DNA of 64,000 nt. Source: Pistricoccus aurantiacus (GTDB taxonomy: Bacteria > Pseudomonadota > Gammaproteobacteria > Pseudomonadales > Halomonadaceae). The notes under the pieces are model-generated. The model searched no databases, was not told the origin of the DNA, and saw nothing but the letters and a program-made list of their open reading frames with translations. This document shows positions 8,043 through 16,641 of this stretch, one piece after another. Numbering within the stretch: position 1 is the stretch's first letter; the number at the start of each line of letters is the position of its first letter. The translations under genes were made by a program, and so were the position numbers. Where the stretch lies: assembly GCF_007954585.1 (NCBI RefSeq), contig NZ_CP042382.1, forward strand, positions 2,356,001 through 2,420,000, given 5' to 3'.

Positions 8043-9479
8043 ATGATGTTGTCCGGTTTCAAGATAAATACGGACGTTGTTAAGCCGGAATACATAATGT
8101 CTCGCAAGTCGTTAGCATTGACCGAGCGCTACCCAGCGCCATTAGTGGTACCGATAGTCGATATTCTGGCGATCGTGCTCAGCGGTTTTATCGCCCACGG
8201 AATGCGCTTCGGTAATTTCCAGCTGCATGATCGCTACGTCCTGGCCATTACTGTCATGGCGCTGTCGGCGGTACTTCTCAACAATCTGATGGATGCCTAT
8301 AGCCGCTGGCGTATCACCAGTCTCTTCACCTTGTTGGGTCGGCTGGCGATGGCTTGGTTCATCGTGGGTGTCTTGGCGGCTTCCATTATTTATTTTGCTC
8401 ATGTGGCGGAGCGTTATTCCCGGCTCTGGATCGGGTTGACGCTAATCCTTTCCTACGCGATGGCGGGCGGTGCGCGAATATTGGCTCAGCTGGTGCTACG
8501 TCGAGCACGCATAAAAGGTATGGCGCGGCGCTCGGTATTCCTGGTGGGGCCGGGGCACAATCTGGTGGACGTGGCCAGGGGCATGCGCAGCGCGGCTGGT
8601 GAAGGCTACTCCATCGCCGGGGTCGAGCGTTTCTCGAAACCGCCGGACGAAACCTTGTTGAATCGATTGGCACGCCGCGTCGAAGCGTCTGGCGCTCGAG
8701 AAGTCTGGATCTGTGTTCCGCTGGAAATGGGCAGCGTGGTACGTGCAATTTTCTATGCCTTGCGAAATCACACCGCCGAGCTTCGTTTCGTGCCGGATTT
8801 TCGCGATATGCACTTGTTGAATCATCGCATGAGTGAGGTGGCGGGGCGCTTTGCCATCGATCTGAGCGTTTCGCCCATGAGCGGTGTGGCACGCATCGTC
8901 AAACGCCTGGAAGATATCGTGATCGGCAGTTTGATTACCTTGATTATTGCACTGCCGTGTATCGCCATTGCCATTGGTATCAAGATGACGTCATCCGGGC
9001 CGGTGTTGTTCAAGCAGTACCGTACCGGGGTCAACGGCAAGCAGTTCAAGGTCTACAAGTTTCGCTCCATGGAAGTGCATGAGGAAAGGACCGGCATCGT
9101 CACTCAGGCCACCAAAGGCGACCCGCGGGTCACTCGGCTTGGCGCTTTTCTGCGGCGCACGTCCTTGGATGAGTTGCCGCAGTTCTATAACGTGTTGCAG
9201 GGTCGCATGTCAATCGTTGGCCCGCGGCCCCACGCCCTGGCGCATAACGAATATTACAAGGAACTGGTGCAGTCCTACATGTGGCGCCATAAGGTGAAGC
9301 CGGGTATCACCGGCTGGGCGCAGGTCAACGGCTTGCGCGGCGAGACGGATACCCTTGAAAAGATGGAGCGCCGAGTTGAATATGACCTCTGGTACATCGA
9401 CAACTGGTCGCTCTGGCTGGATCTGCGCATCATCTTCTTGACCATCATCAAGGGCTTTTCTCACCAGAATGCTTATTGA
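8043..9479 (+). CDS. Undecaprenyl-phosphate glucose-1-phosphate transferase (WcaJ-type initiating enzyme)
   Basis: 478-residue polyprenyl glycosylphosphotransferase. Four N-terminal helices (about residues 30-145) are followed by a Rossmann-like CoA_binding_3 domain (VFLVGPGHNLVD), another hydrophobic segment near 295, and the C-terminal catalytic bac_transf domain: KMTSSGPVLFKQYRTGVNGK, YKFRSM, RRTSLDELPQFYNVL, GPRPHALAHNEYY and KPGITGWAQVNGLRGET. The PRPHALAHNEYY form points to the WcaJ group, which loads glucose-1-phosphate on undecaprenyl phosphate to start the repeat unit. The start is uncertain: ATG 8043 has no clear ribosome-binding site and ATG 8097 (MSRKSLAL) is equally plausible. 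It closes the polysaccharide locus and is convergent with the next gene. Confidence 0.9.
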   Translation: MMLSGFKINTDVVKPEYIMSRKSLALTERYPAPLVVPIVDILAIVLSGFIAHGMRFGNFQLHDRYVLAITVMALSAVLLNNLMDAYSRWRITSLFTLLGRLAMAWFIVGVLAASIIYFAHVAERYSRLWIGLTLILSYAMAGGARILAQLVLRRARIKGMARRSVFLVGPGHNLVDVARGMRSAAGEGYSIAGVERFSKPPDETLLNRLARRVEASGAREVWICVPLEMGSVVRAIFYALRNHTAELRFVPDFRDMHLLNHRMSEVAGRFAIDLSVSPMSGVARIVKRLEDIVIGSLITLIIALPCIAIAIGIKMTSSGPVLFKQYRTGVNGKQFKVYKFRSMEVHEERTGIVTQATKGDPRVTRLGAFLRRTSLDELPQFYNVLQGRMSIVGPRPHALAHNEYYKELVQSYMWRHKVKPGITGWAQVNGLRGETDTLEKMERRVEYDLWYIDNWSLWLDLRIIFLTIIKGFSHQNAY

Positions 9480-9505
9480 CAGACTATCCCATGGGTCACG
9501 GCGGA

Positions 9506-10255
9506 TCAGTTGAAAACCCTCGGATCATCGCTGATCACCCCATCCACTCCCCATTCCCAACGCGGGGCGAACGCCTTCGGGTCGTTGGCGGTATAGCAGA
9601 AAAGTTTCAGTCCCGCCCGCTTCACTTCTTCGGCGCGTTGCCTTGTCAGGCGCCGCCACTTCCCATGCACGCTGTAGGCCTGGACGCGCTCGGCGTCTTT
9701 CCGCCAGTCTCGCGGTACTCCCTTGTAAAGCAATCCCAGGCGAAGCCGCTTCGGGTCCTTTTCTATCTCGCGGGCAGCTTCCAAAGCGTCTCGAGAAAAC
9801 GAGGAAACGATCAGCCGCTCTGCGGGGAAAGCCGCTAGCGTTCGAGGAATCACGACCTCGGCCAAGGCACAGGGATCCCGCCCCCGGTTCAGCTTGAGTT
9901 CCAGGTTGAGCCCCATCTTCAACTCAATCAGCAGTGCCAGCATTTCCTCCAGTGTCGCCATGCGCTCGCCCGCGAATCCTGGTGAGAACCAGGCGCCCAC
10001 GTCCAGCTTGCGCGCCGCTTCCAACGTCAGTCTGGAAAGTCTGGCGTTGGCATTGGCGCAGCGTTTGGTGTCGCTATCGTGCCAGATGACCGGCGTACCA
10101 TCCCCCAGCAGTTGAACGTCCAGTTCCACCCATTGGCATCCTGCTTTATGCGCTTCACGTACCGCTGCCAGGGTATTTTCCGGGGCATGCAAGGAGAGCC
10201 CGCGATGGGCCCATAGGCGAGGCGGCGAGGAATCATCGTGTCTCGTTGTCATCAA
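9506..10255 (-). CDS. Glycerophosphodiester phosphodiesterase (UgpQ-like)
   Basis: 249 residues, the full length of the cytoplasmic GDPD family. The GDPD core is intact: H17-R-G with PENT (residues 25-28), E44-x-D46 (metal ligands), H59 in VIWHDSD, then NLELKLN and the C-terminal CYTANDP ... GVDGVISDDP. It hydrolyses glycerophosphodiesters such as glycerophosphocholine to glycerol-3-phosphate and an alcohol. No signal peptide is visible, so the enzyme is probably cytoplasmic like UgpQ. No transporter lies beside it. It is convergent with the WcaJ-like gene, with a gap of only about 26 bases. Confidence 0.92.
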   Translation of the reverse strand: MMTTRHDDSSPPRLWAHRGLSLHAPENTLAAVREAHKAGCQWVELDVQLLGDGTPVIWHDSDTKRCANANARLSRLTLEAARKLDVGAWFSPGFAGERMATLEEMLALLIELKMGLNLELKLNRGRDPCALAEVVIPRTLAAFPAERLIVSSFSRDALEAAREIEKDPKRLRLGLLYKGVPRDWRKDAERVQAYSVHGKWRRLTRQRAEEVKRAGLKLFCYTANDPKAFAPRWEWGVDGVISDDPRVFN

Positions 10256-10366
10256 GCGTTCCGCTCAAGCAAAAGACGCACAGTAGTACATGTAAGAGTG
10301 TCGGTCGCAAGCCGACTAAACTGAACTTGTCATGAACGCAGGGCGCGATGAGCGCGAGGAGGGCCG

Positions 10367-11164
10367 GTGAACCCTATACTCGGTACGCTGGGGGATTGGC
10401 TGAGCTGTTACTTGAGCGAACCCATCGCCGGCAACCGTGCCTTGGAGCCAACTGATCCAAGTCTGTTGTCAGCGTGCTTGCGGCCCGGTGATGTGGTGCT
10501 GGTGGAGGGGGATACACGGGTCAGCACGGCGATCAAGTATTTGACGCAATCGACCTGGTCCCACGCCGCGCTGTATATCGGTGAGGCTTATGCCGGCTGG
10601 GGAGGTGGCGCTCAGGGCTTTATCGAGGCGGATATTCGCGAAGGAGTACGCCGGGTCGGGCTGGAGGCTTTTCAAGGCTTTCACTGTCGTATATGTCGTC
10701 CGGTTGGCTTGAACACCGAGGAAATCGATCGCCTCATCGATTATGCCGGTGAGCGCCTGGGCTACCAGTACGATCTCAAGAACATCATCGACTTGGCCCG
10801 TTACCTGATTCCCACCCCACCCATACCGAGGCGTTGGCGGCGCTGTATGCTGGCCTTTGGAAGCGGTGATCCTACCCGAGCGATCTGTTCCACGCTTATC
10901 GCTCAAGCGTTTCAGTCCCTTCAATATCCGATTCTGCCCCGAGTGGCGGCGGCGCAATCCTTGGCGCCGGGCTGTCGAGGCTGCGATATTCAAGTGCTGT
11001 ATCCGCGGCATTACAGTCACTACGTTCCCCGGGATTTCGATGTATCGCCTTACTTTGAAATCATCAAACCTACCCTGGCGCAGCCATTCGATCACCGCCA
11101 ATTGATCTGGGGAGAAAGGCCGGCAAGGGCACTGGATGACGTGGCGCTCGCTGCGCGGGACTAA
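10367..11164 (+). CDS. YiiX/YebB-like permuted papain-fold (NlpC/P60-related) hydrolase
   Basis: 265 residues. The order of active-site elements is that of permuted papain-fold enzymes: H66 in STWSHAALYIG, a polar E87 in FIEADI, and C174 in AICSTLIAQAFQ. This family (C92-like amidases) cleaves amide or thioester links in lipids or peptides; the substrate is unknown for most members. No signal peptide is evident. The GTG start at 10367 follows GAGGAGGG at good spacing. Its TAA stop (11162-11164) is also the target duplication of the IS5-family insertion that follows, so the protein is unchanged but its transcription unit is cut off downstream. Confidence 0.72.
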   Translation: MNPILGTLGDWLSCYLSEPIAGNRALEPTDPSLLSACLRPGDVVLVEGDTRVSTAIKYLTQSTWSHAALYIGEAYAGWGGGAQGFIEADIREGVRRVGLEAFQGFHCRICRPVGLNTEEIDRLIDYAGERLGYQYDLKNIIDLARYLIPTPPIPRRWRRCMLAFGSGDPTRAICSTLIAQAFQSLQYPILPRVAAAQSLAPGCRGCDIQVLYPRHYSHYVPRDFDVSPYFEIIKPTLAQPFDHRQLIWGERPARALDDVALAARD

Positions 11165-11231
11165 GAACTTGTCCGTAAATAGTGATTGGTGCACGCTGGG
11201 GTGACGTTTTCAGCAGTACGGGATTTTCCTC

Positions 11232-11930
11232 ATGGGTGTAAACTCCTGGGAAGTGACGGATGAGTTCTGGAGCCGCGTAGCGCCATTGATTCCCCCGGCG
11301 CAGTCTAGGTCAGCGAACCGGGAATACCAGCGCAAGCCCGGCGGTGGGCGCAAGCCCAAGCCTGCTCGTCTGGTCTTCGAAGCCATCGTGTATGTGTTAC
11401 GGACAGGATGTCAGTGGAAGGCGTTGCCGGCTGAACGTTTTGGCAGTGCCAGTGCCGTCCATAAGCGGTTCCTGGAATGGGAGGCTGCCGGCTTCTTTGA
11501 GGCACTCTGGCGAGCCGGATTGGCCGAGTACGACGAGATGGAAGGTATCGCCTGGCGTTGGCAGAGCATTGATGGCGCGACGCTGAAAGCGCCGCTGGCA
11601 CAGGAACAGGTCGGTCCCAATCCGACTGACCGGGGAAAAAAACGGCAGCAAGCGGCATTTGTTGGTCGACGGGCGTGGCGTCCCGTTATCACTCACCGTT
11701 ACCGGCGCGAATCGGCATGATGTGACCCAGATGGAGGCGGTACTCGACGCGATCCAGATCAAACGTCCCAACCCGCCTATTCGCCGTTCCAAGCATCTAT
11801 GTGCCGATGCTGGCTACCGAGGAAAGGCTGCCATGTCGACGATGCTGGGGCATGGCTACATTCCGCATGTCCGGGGACGGCATGAGGAAGCGCAACAGCT
11901 CAAGCAGCGTCCTGGTAAACGAGCTCGGCG
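11232..11930 (+). pseudogene. IS5-family transposase, N-terminal part (frameshifted and truncated)
   Basis: The frame from ATG 11232 encodes the IS5/IS427 N-terminal DUF4096-like part (FWSRVAPLIPP, GGGRKPKP, VYVLRTGCQWKALP, VHKRFLEWE) and WQSIDGATLKAP with the first catalytic Asp, then reaches an A7 run at 11636-11642. After it the matching sequence continues in another frame (HLLVDGRGVPLSLTVTGANRHD, from about 11641). Removing one A would restore a single frame, so this is either a one-base insertion or a slippage site of the kind used by some IS427-group elements. The second frame is cut at about 11930 by the IS3 element; the missing C-terminus is at 13534-13698. Confidence 0.85.
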
Positions 11931-12012
11931 CCCCTGTGTGTCAACCTGAATCCATACACCGGCTCAGTGAGTTAAGCTCAATATCAGAGCCCGAGGTTCA
12001 GGAGCCCGTATC

Positions 12013-12417
12013 ATGCCTAAACCGCCAACCGCGCTGCCCGATCATCAGGTCACGCCGAACCCCAAGCTGGAGAAGCGCACGCGTCGTCAGTTCTCGACCG
12101 AGTACAAGCTGCGCATCCTGGCAGAAGCCGATGCCTGTCGGCATGGCGAACTTGGAGAGCTGCTGCGCCGCGAAAAGCTGTACAGCAGCCAGCTGACCAC
12201 CTGGCGCAAGGAGCTTGCCGAGAACGGCGTGGAGAAGCTCCACAAGACCGCCCCAGGCCCGAACCCGAGCAAGACCCCGGAGCAGAAGCGTATCGAGGCA
12301 CTGGAGCGTGAGAACGCCCATCTTCAGCAGAAGCTCTCGACCGCCGAAGATTGCCTATCGCTCCAAAAAAAAGCGTTATCGATGCTCGATCGCATGAACA
12401 ATGGGAGCGAACCATGA
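12013..12417 (+). CDS. IS3-family transposase OrfA (HTH_Tnp_1)
   Basis: 134 residues with the usual OrfA layout. A helix-turn-helix begins at KRTRRQFSTEYKLRILAEAD, with REKLYSSQLTTWRKE as recognition helix, then a C-terminal leucine-zipper-like coil (RIEALERENAHLQQKLSTAEDCL) for dimerisation. Its TGA stop (12415-12417) overlaps the ATG of orfB (ATGA), so orfB can be made by coupled translation. An A8 run at 12365-12372 in the overlap could additionally support frameshifting to an OrfAB fusion, as in many IS3 elements. Confidence 0.92.
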   Translation: MPKPPTALPDHQVTPNPKLEKRTRRQFSTEYKLRILAEADACRHGELGELLRREKLYSSQLTTWRKELAENGVEKLHKTAPGPNPSKTPEQKRIEALERENAHLQQKLSTAEDCLSLQKKALSMLDRMNNGSEP

Positions 12418-13526
12418 TCACGGTGCTCGAAGAGCGCCCGGCGCAGCTTCCATTGGCCATGGCCAGTCGAGCCTTGGGCATCAACCGCAGCACGGTGTAC
12501 GCCTGGCGAAAACGCCGCCATGAGCCTTCTACTGGGGCCTCCACCTCGCGCCGGCACTGTCCGCAGCCCAGAGCCCTGTCGGCCGAGGAGCGAGCGCAAA
12601 TGCTGGAGATCGCGCATAGCGAGCCCTACCGGGATCAGCCGGTGTATGAGATCTACCACGACCTGCTGCAGCAAGGGATCTATCTCGGCTCGCTCAGCAC
12701 CTGGTACCGGCAGCTGCGTGAGGCCAAGGAGAGCGGTGACCGCCGTCCTCAGCGTGCGCCCCAACACCATGCGGTGCCACGCATCACGGCAAGGGCCGCC
12801 AATGAGGCGTGGACGTGGGACATCAGCAAATTGCCCACGCGGCGACGCGGCGTCTACCTCAATCTCTACGTGGTGCTGGACCTTTACAGCCGCTTCATCG
12901 TGGCCTGGATGGTCTCTCACAAGGAGAATGCCGCCTTGGCTCAGCAGCTCTTCCAGGAGGCCGTAGATCGCTACGGAATCCCGCATGGAGCGCTGACGCT
13001 CCACCAGGATCGAGGCTCGCCGATGATCGCCCGGAGCTACCTGGACCTCATGGGAGAGCTGGGGGTGACGTGCAGCCATAGCCGCCCGAGGGTGAGTAAT
13101 GACAACCCGTTCAGCGAAAGCCAGTTCAAGACCAGCAAGTACCAGCCCGACTATCCCGGGCGCTTCGAGAGCATCGTCCATGCCCGGCAGTGGTATAGCG
13201 CCTACGTCGACTGGTACAACCTGCAGCACCATCACAGCGGGCTGGCTGGCTTCACGCCGGAGCAGGTCTTCACCGGCCGATATCGCGAGATAGCGAAGGT
13301 CCGCCAGCGAGCGCTCGATGACAGCTTCGAGGCGCACCCCGAGCGGTTCCTACGCGGACGCCCCAAGGTGGTGATGCCTCCGGCCAGTGTCTCGATCAAT
13401 CCGGTACAGCCCGATGACGACGACCCAGCGCCCTACAGTGTGGTGAACTTCCCGACGCTATCGGCGGCGGGCAACACCGAGACGAAATCGACACTAATTT
13501 TTAACGATCTGTCCGAATCAGGTTGA
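12414..13526 (+). CDS. IS3-family transposase OrfB (DDE integrase domain)
   Basis: About 370 residues. An N-terminal HTH_21-like region (LGINRSTVYAWRKR) precedes an rve catalytic core with all three acidic residues visible: WTWDISKL, LHQDRGSPM and NPFSESQFKT (D, D, E). The frame is open upstream to 12351, but ATG 12414 has GGGAG at 12404-12408 and overlaps the orfA stop, so it is the likely start. The C-terminus (VNFPTLSAAGNTETKSTLIF) runs to within a few bases of the right inverted repeat. The gene looks intact. Confidence 0.93.
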   Translation: MITVLEERPAQLPLAMASRALGINRSTVYAWRKRRHEPSTGASTSRRHCPQPRALSAEERAQMLEIAHSEPYRDQPVYEIYHDLLQQGIYLGSLSTWYRQLREAKESGDRRPQRAPQHHAVPRITARAANEAWTWDISKLPTRRRGVYLNLYVVLDLYSRFIVAWMVSHKENAALAQQLFQEAVDRYGIPHGALTLHQDRGSPMIARSYLDLMGELGVTCSHSRPRVSNDNPFSESQFKTSKYQPDYPGRFESIVHARQWYSAYVDWYNLQHHHSGLAGFTPEQVFTGRYREIAKVRQRALDDSFEAHPERFLRGRPKVVMPPASVSINPVQPDDDDPAPYSVVNFPTLSAAGNTETKSTLIFNDLSESG

Positions 13527-13533
13527 CAGGTTC

Positions 13534-13698
13534 CGGCGCTGGATCGTGGAAGTCGCTCATAGCTGGTTCAATCGGTTTCGCAAGCTTCTGGTGCGTTACG
13601 AAAAGCTGGCGCGCAGCTTTCGCGCCCTCAACCAATTGGCGGCGGCCATTATCGCGTTTCGGAAGGTACCGCTTAAAGTGAATATTATTTACGGATAG
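13534..13698 (+). pseudogene. IS5-family transposase, C-terminal part
   Basis: 55 codons starting RRWIVEVAHSWFNRF and ending at TAG 13696-13698, just inside the right IS5 terminal repeat. This is the C-terminus of the transposase whose N-terminal part ends with the same RR codons at about 11930. It proves that the IS3 element landed inside a previously inserted IS5 element. Confidence 0.9.
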
Positions 13699-13702
13699 AT
13701 TC

Positions 13703-13978
13703 TAAGCTAACGCCAGGATCGTCGTTTTCTTAAAAGACGCTGGGTGACAAAAGTCGAGATTGTATTGCTGATAGAAAAGGTGTAGAAATAATAAAATTAG
13801 CTTGCTATTTATAATGCTGTACGGTAAGTCGACATCCATGGCTGCAATCAATTGGCTATGCTGGAAGGCATCCTATGACGGTAGGCATTCTTGAAAAATT
13901 GAATTCGGTATGGCGAGGACGCAGGATAAGCCGTCGGATTCCGGCCACTGGCACCGGTCGGCAGAGGAATCGTCAACG
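13703..13978. other. Intergenic leader between the IS elements and the patatin gene
   Basis: 276 bases, AT-rich in the middle. TATAAT occurs at 13810-13815, a perfect -10, but nothing at the right distance resembles a strong -35, so a promoter is only possible. No gene or RNA is recognised. AGAGGA near 13959 could serve the ATG at 13979. Confidence 0.35.
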
Positions 13979-15061
13979 ATGACCAACGTCGCTTTGGTGC
14001 TGCAAGGCGGCGGTGCCTTGGGTGCTTATCAGGCCGGCGCCTATGAAGCCCTGATGGAGAACAACTATACGCCGGACTGGGTGGCGGGTATTTCCATCGG
14101 TGCCATCAACGCCGCGATCATCGCTGGCAATCCGCCGGAGCGGCGAGTCGAGCGGCTGCGTGCCTTCTGGGAAGGGGTTTCCGCCGGCTTGAACTTTAGC
14201 GCCCCGGATGGTGACTACCCGCGTCGGTGGTTCAACATGTACAACGCCTGGGCGGTGATGATGCTGGGCGTTCCTCGTTTCTTCCAGCCGCGTTTTCCCC
14301 AGCCGATCGTTCAATTCAGCGGTGCCCGGGGGGCGACCAGCTTCTATGACGCCACGCCCCTGCGCCAGACCCTGGACGCCTTGGTGGATTTCGAACGTAT
14401 CAACGCCGGCCATACGCGCTTGTCTCTGGGCGCGGTCAATATCGAGACGGGCAATTTCACCTATTTCGACAATGCCTACCAACGCATCGGTCCGGAGCAT
14501 GTCATGGCCAGCGGTGCCTTGCCCCCGGCCATGCCGCCGGTGGAGGTGGACGGCGCCTTCTACTGGGATGGCGGCCTGGTCTCCAACACGCCGCTGAGCC
14601 ATGTATTGCGACAGCCCGATGAACGCGACATGCTGGTCTTCCAGGTCGACCTTTGGAATGCTCGTGGGTCGGTGCCGCGCAACCTGGTGGATGTACAGGA
14701 TCGGCAGAAGGAAATCACCTATTCGAGCCGTACCCGAACCGTGACCGACGCCTATCGACACGAGCTCAAGCTGCGCCAAGCCATCGCCAAGATCGCCGAA
14801 CGCCTTTCGGAAGAACAGCGCCAGGATCCGGCCGTGAAGGAATATCTCGCGCTTGGGGAGCGGCGTCGCGTGGACATCGTGCATCTGATCTACAAGCGCA
14901 AGCGCTACGAATCACAGGCCAAGGATTATCAGTTTTCTCGCGCTTCCATGGAGGAGCACTGGCAGGATGGCTATCGGGATGTCATTCGGGAAACGAAGAC
15001 GCAGGAATGGCTCGAGCCGGATGCCACGGATGAAGGGATCCGTGTCTTCGATCCTTACTGA
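13979..15061 (+). CDS. Patatin-like phospholipase with DUF3734-type C-terminus
   Basis: 360 residues. The Ser-Asp dyad of patatin lipases is complete: oxyanion loop GGGALG (10-15), nucleophile S39 in GISIG, and D197-G-G. The C-terminal ~100 residues ([10 protein letters not shown] through RVFDPY) are the alpha-helical DUF3734 extension. No secretion signal is visible. The frame is open from 13910, but ATG 13979 is preferred because the patatin fold starts directly after it. In many bacteria this type sits next to 3-hydroxybutyrate dehydrogenase, as here (gap of 89 bases), which suggests a role in lipid or poly-3-hydroxybutyrate turnover; the substrate is not proven by sequence. Confidence 0.88.
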   Translation: MTNVALVLQGGGALGAYQAGAYEALMENNYTPDWVAGISIGAINAAIIAGNPPERRVERLRAFWEGVSAGLNFSAPDGDYPRRWFNMYNAWAVMMLGVPRFFQPRFPQPIVQFSGARGATSFYDATPLRQTLDALVDFERINAGHTRLSLGAVNIETGNFTYFDNAYQRIGPEHVMASGALPPAMPPVEVDGAFYWDGGLVSNTPLSHVLRQPDERDMLVFQVDLWNARGSVPRNLVDVQDRQKEITYSSRTRTVTDAYRHELKLRQAIAKIAERLSEEQRQDPAVKEYLALGERRRVDIVHLIYKRKRYESQAKDYQFSRASMEEHWQDGYRDVIRETKTQEWLEPDATDEGIRVFDPY

Positions 15062-15150
15062 CTCGATCCCTGCCAGACGGAAACGTCCGGCGGAATAGAC
15101 GCCGACGTCAAAAAGGCTGTAAAGCCCTTTCATTACAAGGAGCAAGCATC

Positions 15151-15921
15151 ATGAAACTGGATGGTAAAGTCGCGGTCATCACCGGTGGCGCCAGCGGTAT
15201 CGGCTATCAGATCGCCGAGCGTTTCGTCGAGGCCGGCGGCCGGGTCGCCATTGCCGATGTGAATATGGATAGCGCTCAGGAAGCGGCGAGCAAGCTGGGC
15301 GACCAGGCCATGGCGGTAGAAATGGACGTGACCAACGAGCAGGCGGTCAACGATGGCGTGGACAAGGTGGCGGAAAAATGGGGCAGTATCGATATTCTAC
15401 TGTCCAACGCCGGGATTCAGATCGTTCATCGGGTGGAAGATTTTCCCTTCGAGGAATGGAAGAAGCTGACCTCGATTCATCTCGATGGCGCCTTTCTGAC
15501 CACCAAGGCCTGCATCAAGCACATGTACAAGCAGAATTCCGGCGTGCTCTTGTACATGGGTTCCGTGCATTCCAAGGAAGCCTCGCCGCTGAAGTCCGCC
15601 TATGTCGCCGCCAAGCACGGCATTCTCGGTCTGGCTAGGGTGATGGCGGTGGAAGGCGCCAAGTATGGCGTGCGCTCCAACGTGATCTGCCCCGGTTTCG
15701 TGGAGACGCCGCTGGTCAAGAAGCAGATTCCCGAACAGGCGGAAAACCTGGGCATCTCCGAACAGGAAGTGCGCGATAACGTCATGCTGGGTCGCACCGT
15801 GGACAAGGAGTTCACCCAGACCAGCGATATCGCTGAACTGGCACTGTTCCTGGCCGCTTTCCCCACCAATGCCTTGACCGGCCAATCCGTGGTGGCGAGC
15901 CACGGCTGGTACATGAACTAG
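15151..15921 (+). CDS. hbdH: 3-hydroxybutyrate dehydrogenase
   Basis: 256-residue short-chain dehydrogenase. TGGASGIG (11-18) binds NAD(H), NAG at 86-88, and the catalytic set is S138, Y151 and K155. [28 protein letters not shown] is the substrate loop characteristic of D-3-hydroxybutyrate dehydrogenases. It oxidises 3-hydroxybutyrate to acetoacetate with NAD+, the entry of released PHB monomers into central metabolism. An AAGGAG ribosome-binding site lies just upstream. It is probably co-transcribed with the patatin-like gene. Confidence 0.92.
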   Translation: MKLDGKVAVITGGASGIGYQIAERFVEAGGRVAIADVNMDSAQEAASKLGDQAMAVEMDVTNEQAVNDGVDKVAEKWGSIDILLSNAGIQIVHRVEDFPFEEWKKLTSIHLDGAFLTTKACIKHMYKQNSGVLLYMGSVHSKEASPLKSAYVAAKHGILGLARVMAVEGAKYGVRSNVICPGFVETPLVKKQIPEQAENLGISEQEVRDNVMLGRTVDKEFTQTSDIAELALFLAAFPTNALTGQSVVASHGWYMN

Positions 15922-16031
15922 ACGTTTCTTGTTGGGCGGCGTGGCACGTCGCCTGACTTGATGACTTCCGAACTCATTGAGCAACAACAGGTGTGACCTG
16001 CAAGGATTGTAACGTGAACAAAGTCAGTATC

Positions 16032-16583
16032 ATGAAAAAAGGCGTTGGCGCACTGCTGCTGGCATTGCTCGCTACCTGCGGCACGGCGAGCAGCGTGTTC
16101 GCCGCGGACTCCTGGCAGACGCCGGCCATCGAAGGCTATGGGCGCATACGTCCCAAGCCGGATGCCGCCGTGCAGCCGGACAAGGCGAAAACCTACAAGG
16201 TCGCCTTCGATGTCGCCAATTCTTCCAAGCAGAAAGGCCAGCCCAATCCGGGGCTGAATCGCGTTGCCCGAGCGGTCAATGTTTTCGTGTCTGCCGGCGT
16301 GCCTCTGGATCAGCTGGATTTCGTGGCAGTCATTCATGGTCCTGCCACCGCCAGCGTACTGAACGACAAGCAGTACAAGCAGCGTTTCAATACCGCTAAC
16401 CCGAATCTCGAGCTGATCAGGAAACTGACCGAGGCCGGCGTCAAGGTGCAGGTATGCGGTCAGGCCTTGGCGGAAAATAGTTACAAGGATGAATGGGTCG
16501 ATGCCAATGTGACCGTCACGCTTTCCGCGCTCTCGGATCTAGCGATCTACGGGAATCGCGGCTACAGCTATCAGAAGATGTAG
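16032..16583 (+). CDS. Secreted DsrE-family protein
   Basis: 183 residues from ATG 16032. A typical signal peptide (MKKGVGALLLALLATCGTASSVFA, cut after about residue 24) precedes a DsrE/DsrF-like domain with VAFDVAN near the start, DFVAVIHGPAT in the middle and GVKVQVCGQALAENSY containing the single conserved Cys. DsrE proteins bind or relay sulfur, but periplasmic members of this type are uncharacterised. The frame is open from GTG 15993; the later ATG is chosen because it gives a clean signal sequence. It follows hbdH by 110 bases with no obvious functional link. Confidence 0.8.
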   Translation: MKKGVGALLLALLATCGTASSVFAADSWQTPAIEGYGRIRPKPDAAVQPDKAKTYKVAFDVANSSKQKGQPNPGLNRVARAVNVFVSAGVPLDQLDFVAVIHGPATASVLNDKQYKQRFNTANPNLELIRKLTEAGVKVQVCGQALAENSYKDEWVDANVTVTLSALSDLAIYGNRGYSYQKM

Positions 16584-16641
16584 TTGTGACGCCAGTCGGA
16601 GAATGTGAGACTCGAAATCAACAGGGACGGAGGTGAAAAAG

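Larger units (their letters stand above)
11932..13533. mobile_element. IS3-family insertion sequence nested in the IS5 element
   Basis: The ends carry the inverted repeat TGTCAACCTGA(A/T)T: 11939-11951 on the left and, inverted, 13516-13528 on the right. The IS5 transposase reading resumes after it, and CGGCGC occurs on both sides (11926-11931 and 13534-13539), the likely target duplication. The exact outermost bases are uncertain because a few bases lie between the visible repeats and the duplicated CGGCGC. It encodes an intact orfA/orfB pair and may be active. Confidence 0.85.
11165..13702. mobile_element. IS5-family insertion sequence, interrupted by an IS3-family element
   Basis: The left end GAACTTGTCCGTAAATA (from 11165) and the inverse of the right end, GAATCTATCCGTAAATA (to 13702), are imperfect terminal repeats ending in the same TCCGTAAATA core. 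TAA flanks both sides (11162-11164 and 13703-13705), matching the short T-N-A target duplication of IS5-type elements. Removing the nested element leaves about 930 bp, a normal IS5/IS427-group size. The transposase is split by the IS3 insertion and also has an A7 frame slip, so the element is dead unless supplied in trans. Confidence 0.85.

Noticed and set aside
12361..12417. Obligatory programmed frameshift for IS3 orfB
   Set aside because: orfB has its own ATG overlapping the orfA stop and a ribosome-binding site, so frameshifting at the A8 run is not required, though still possible.
12324..13337. 337-codon frame antisense to IS3 orfB
   Set aside because: orfB carries the complete DDE motif; the antisense frame is a codon-bias artefact.
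13787..13815. Promoter with TATAAT at 13810 for the patatin gene
   Set aside because: The -10 is perfect but no acceptable -35 or extended -10 accompanies it; left as a possibility only.
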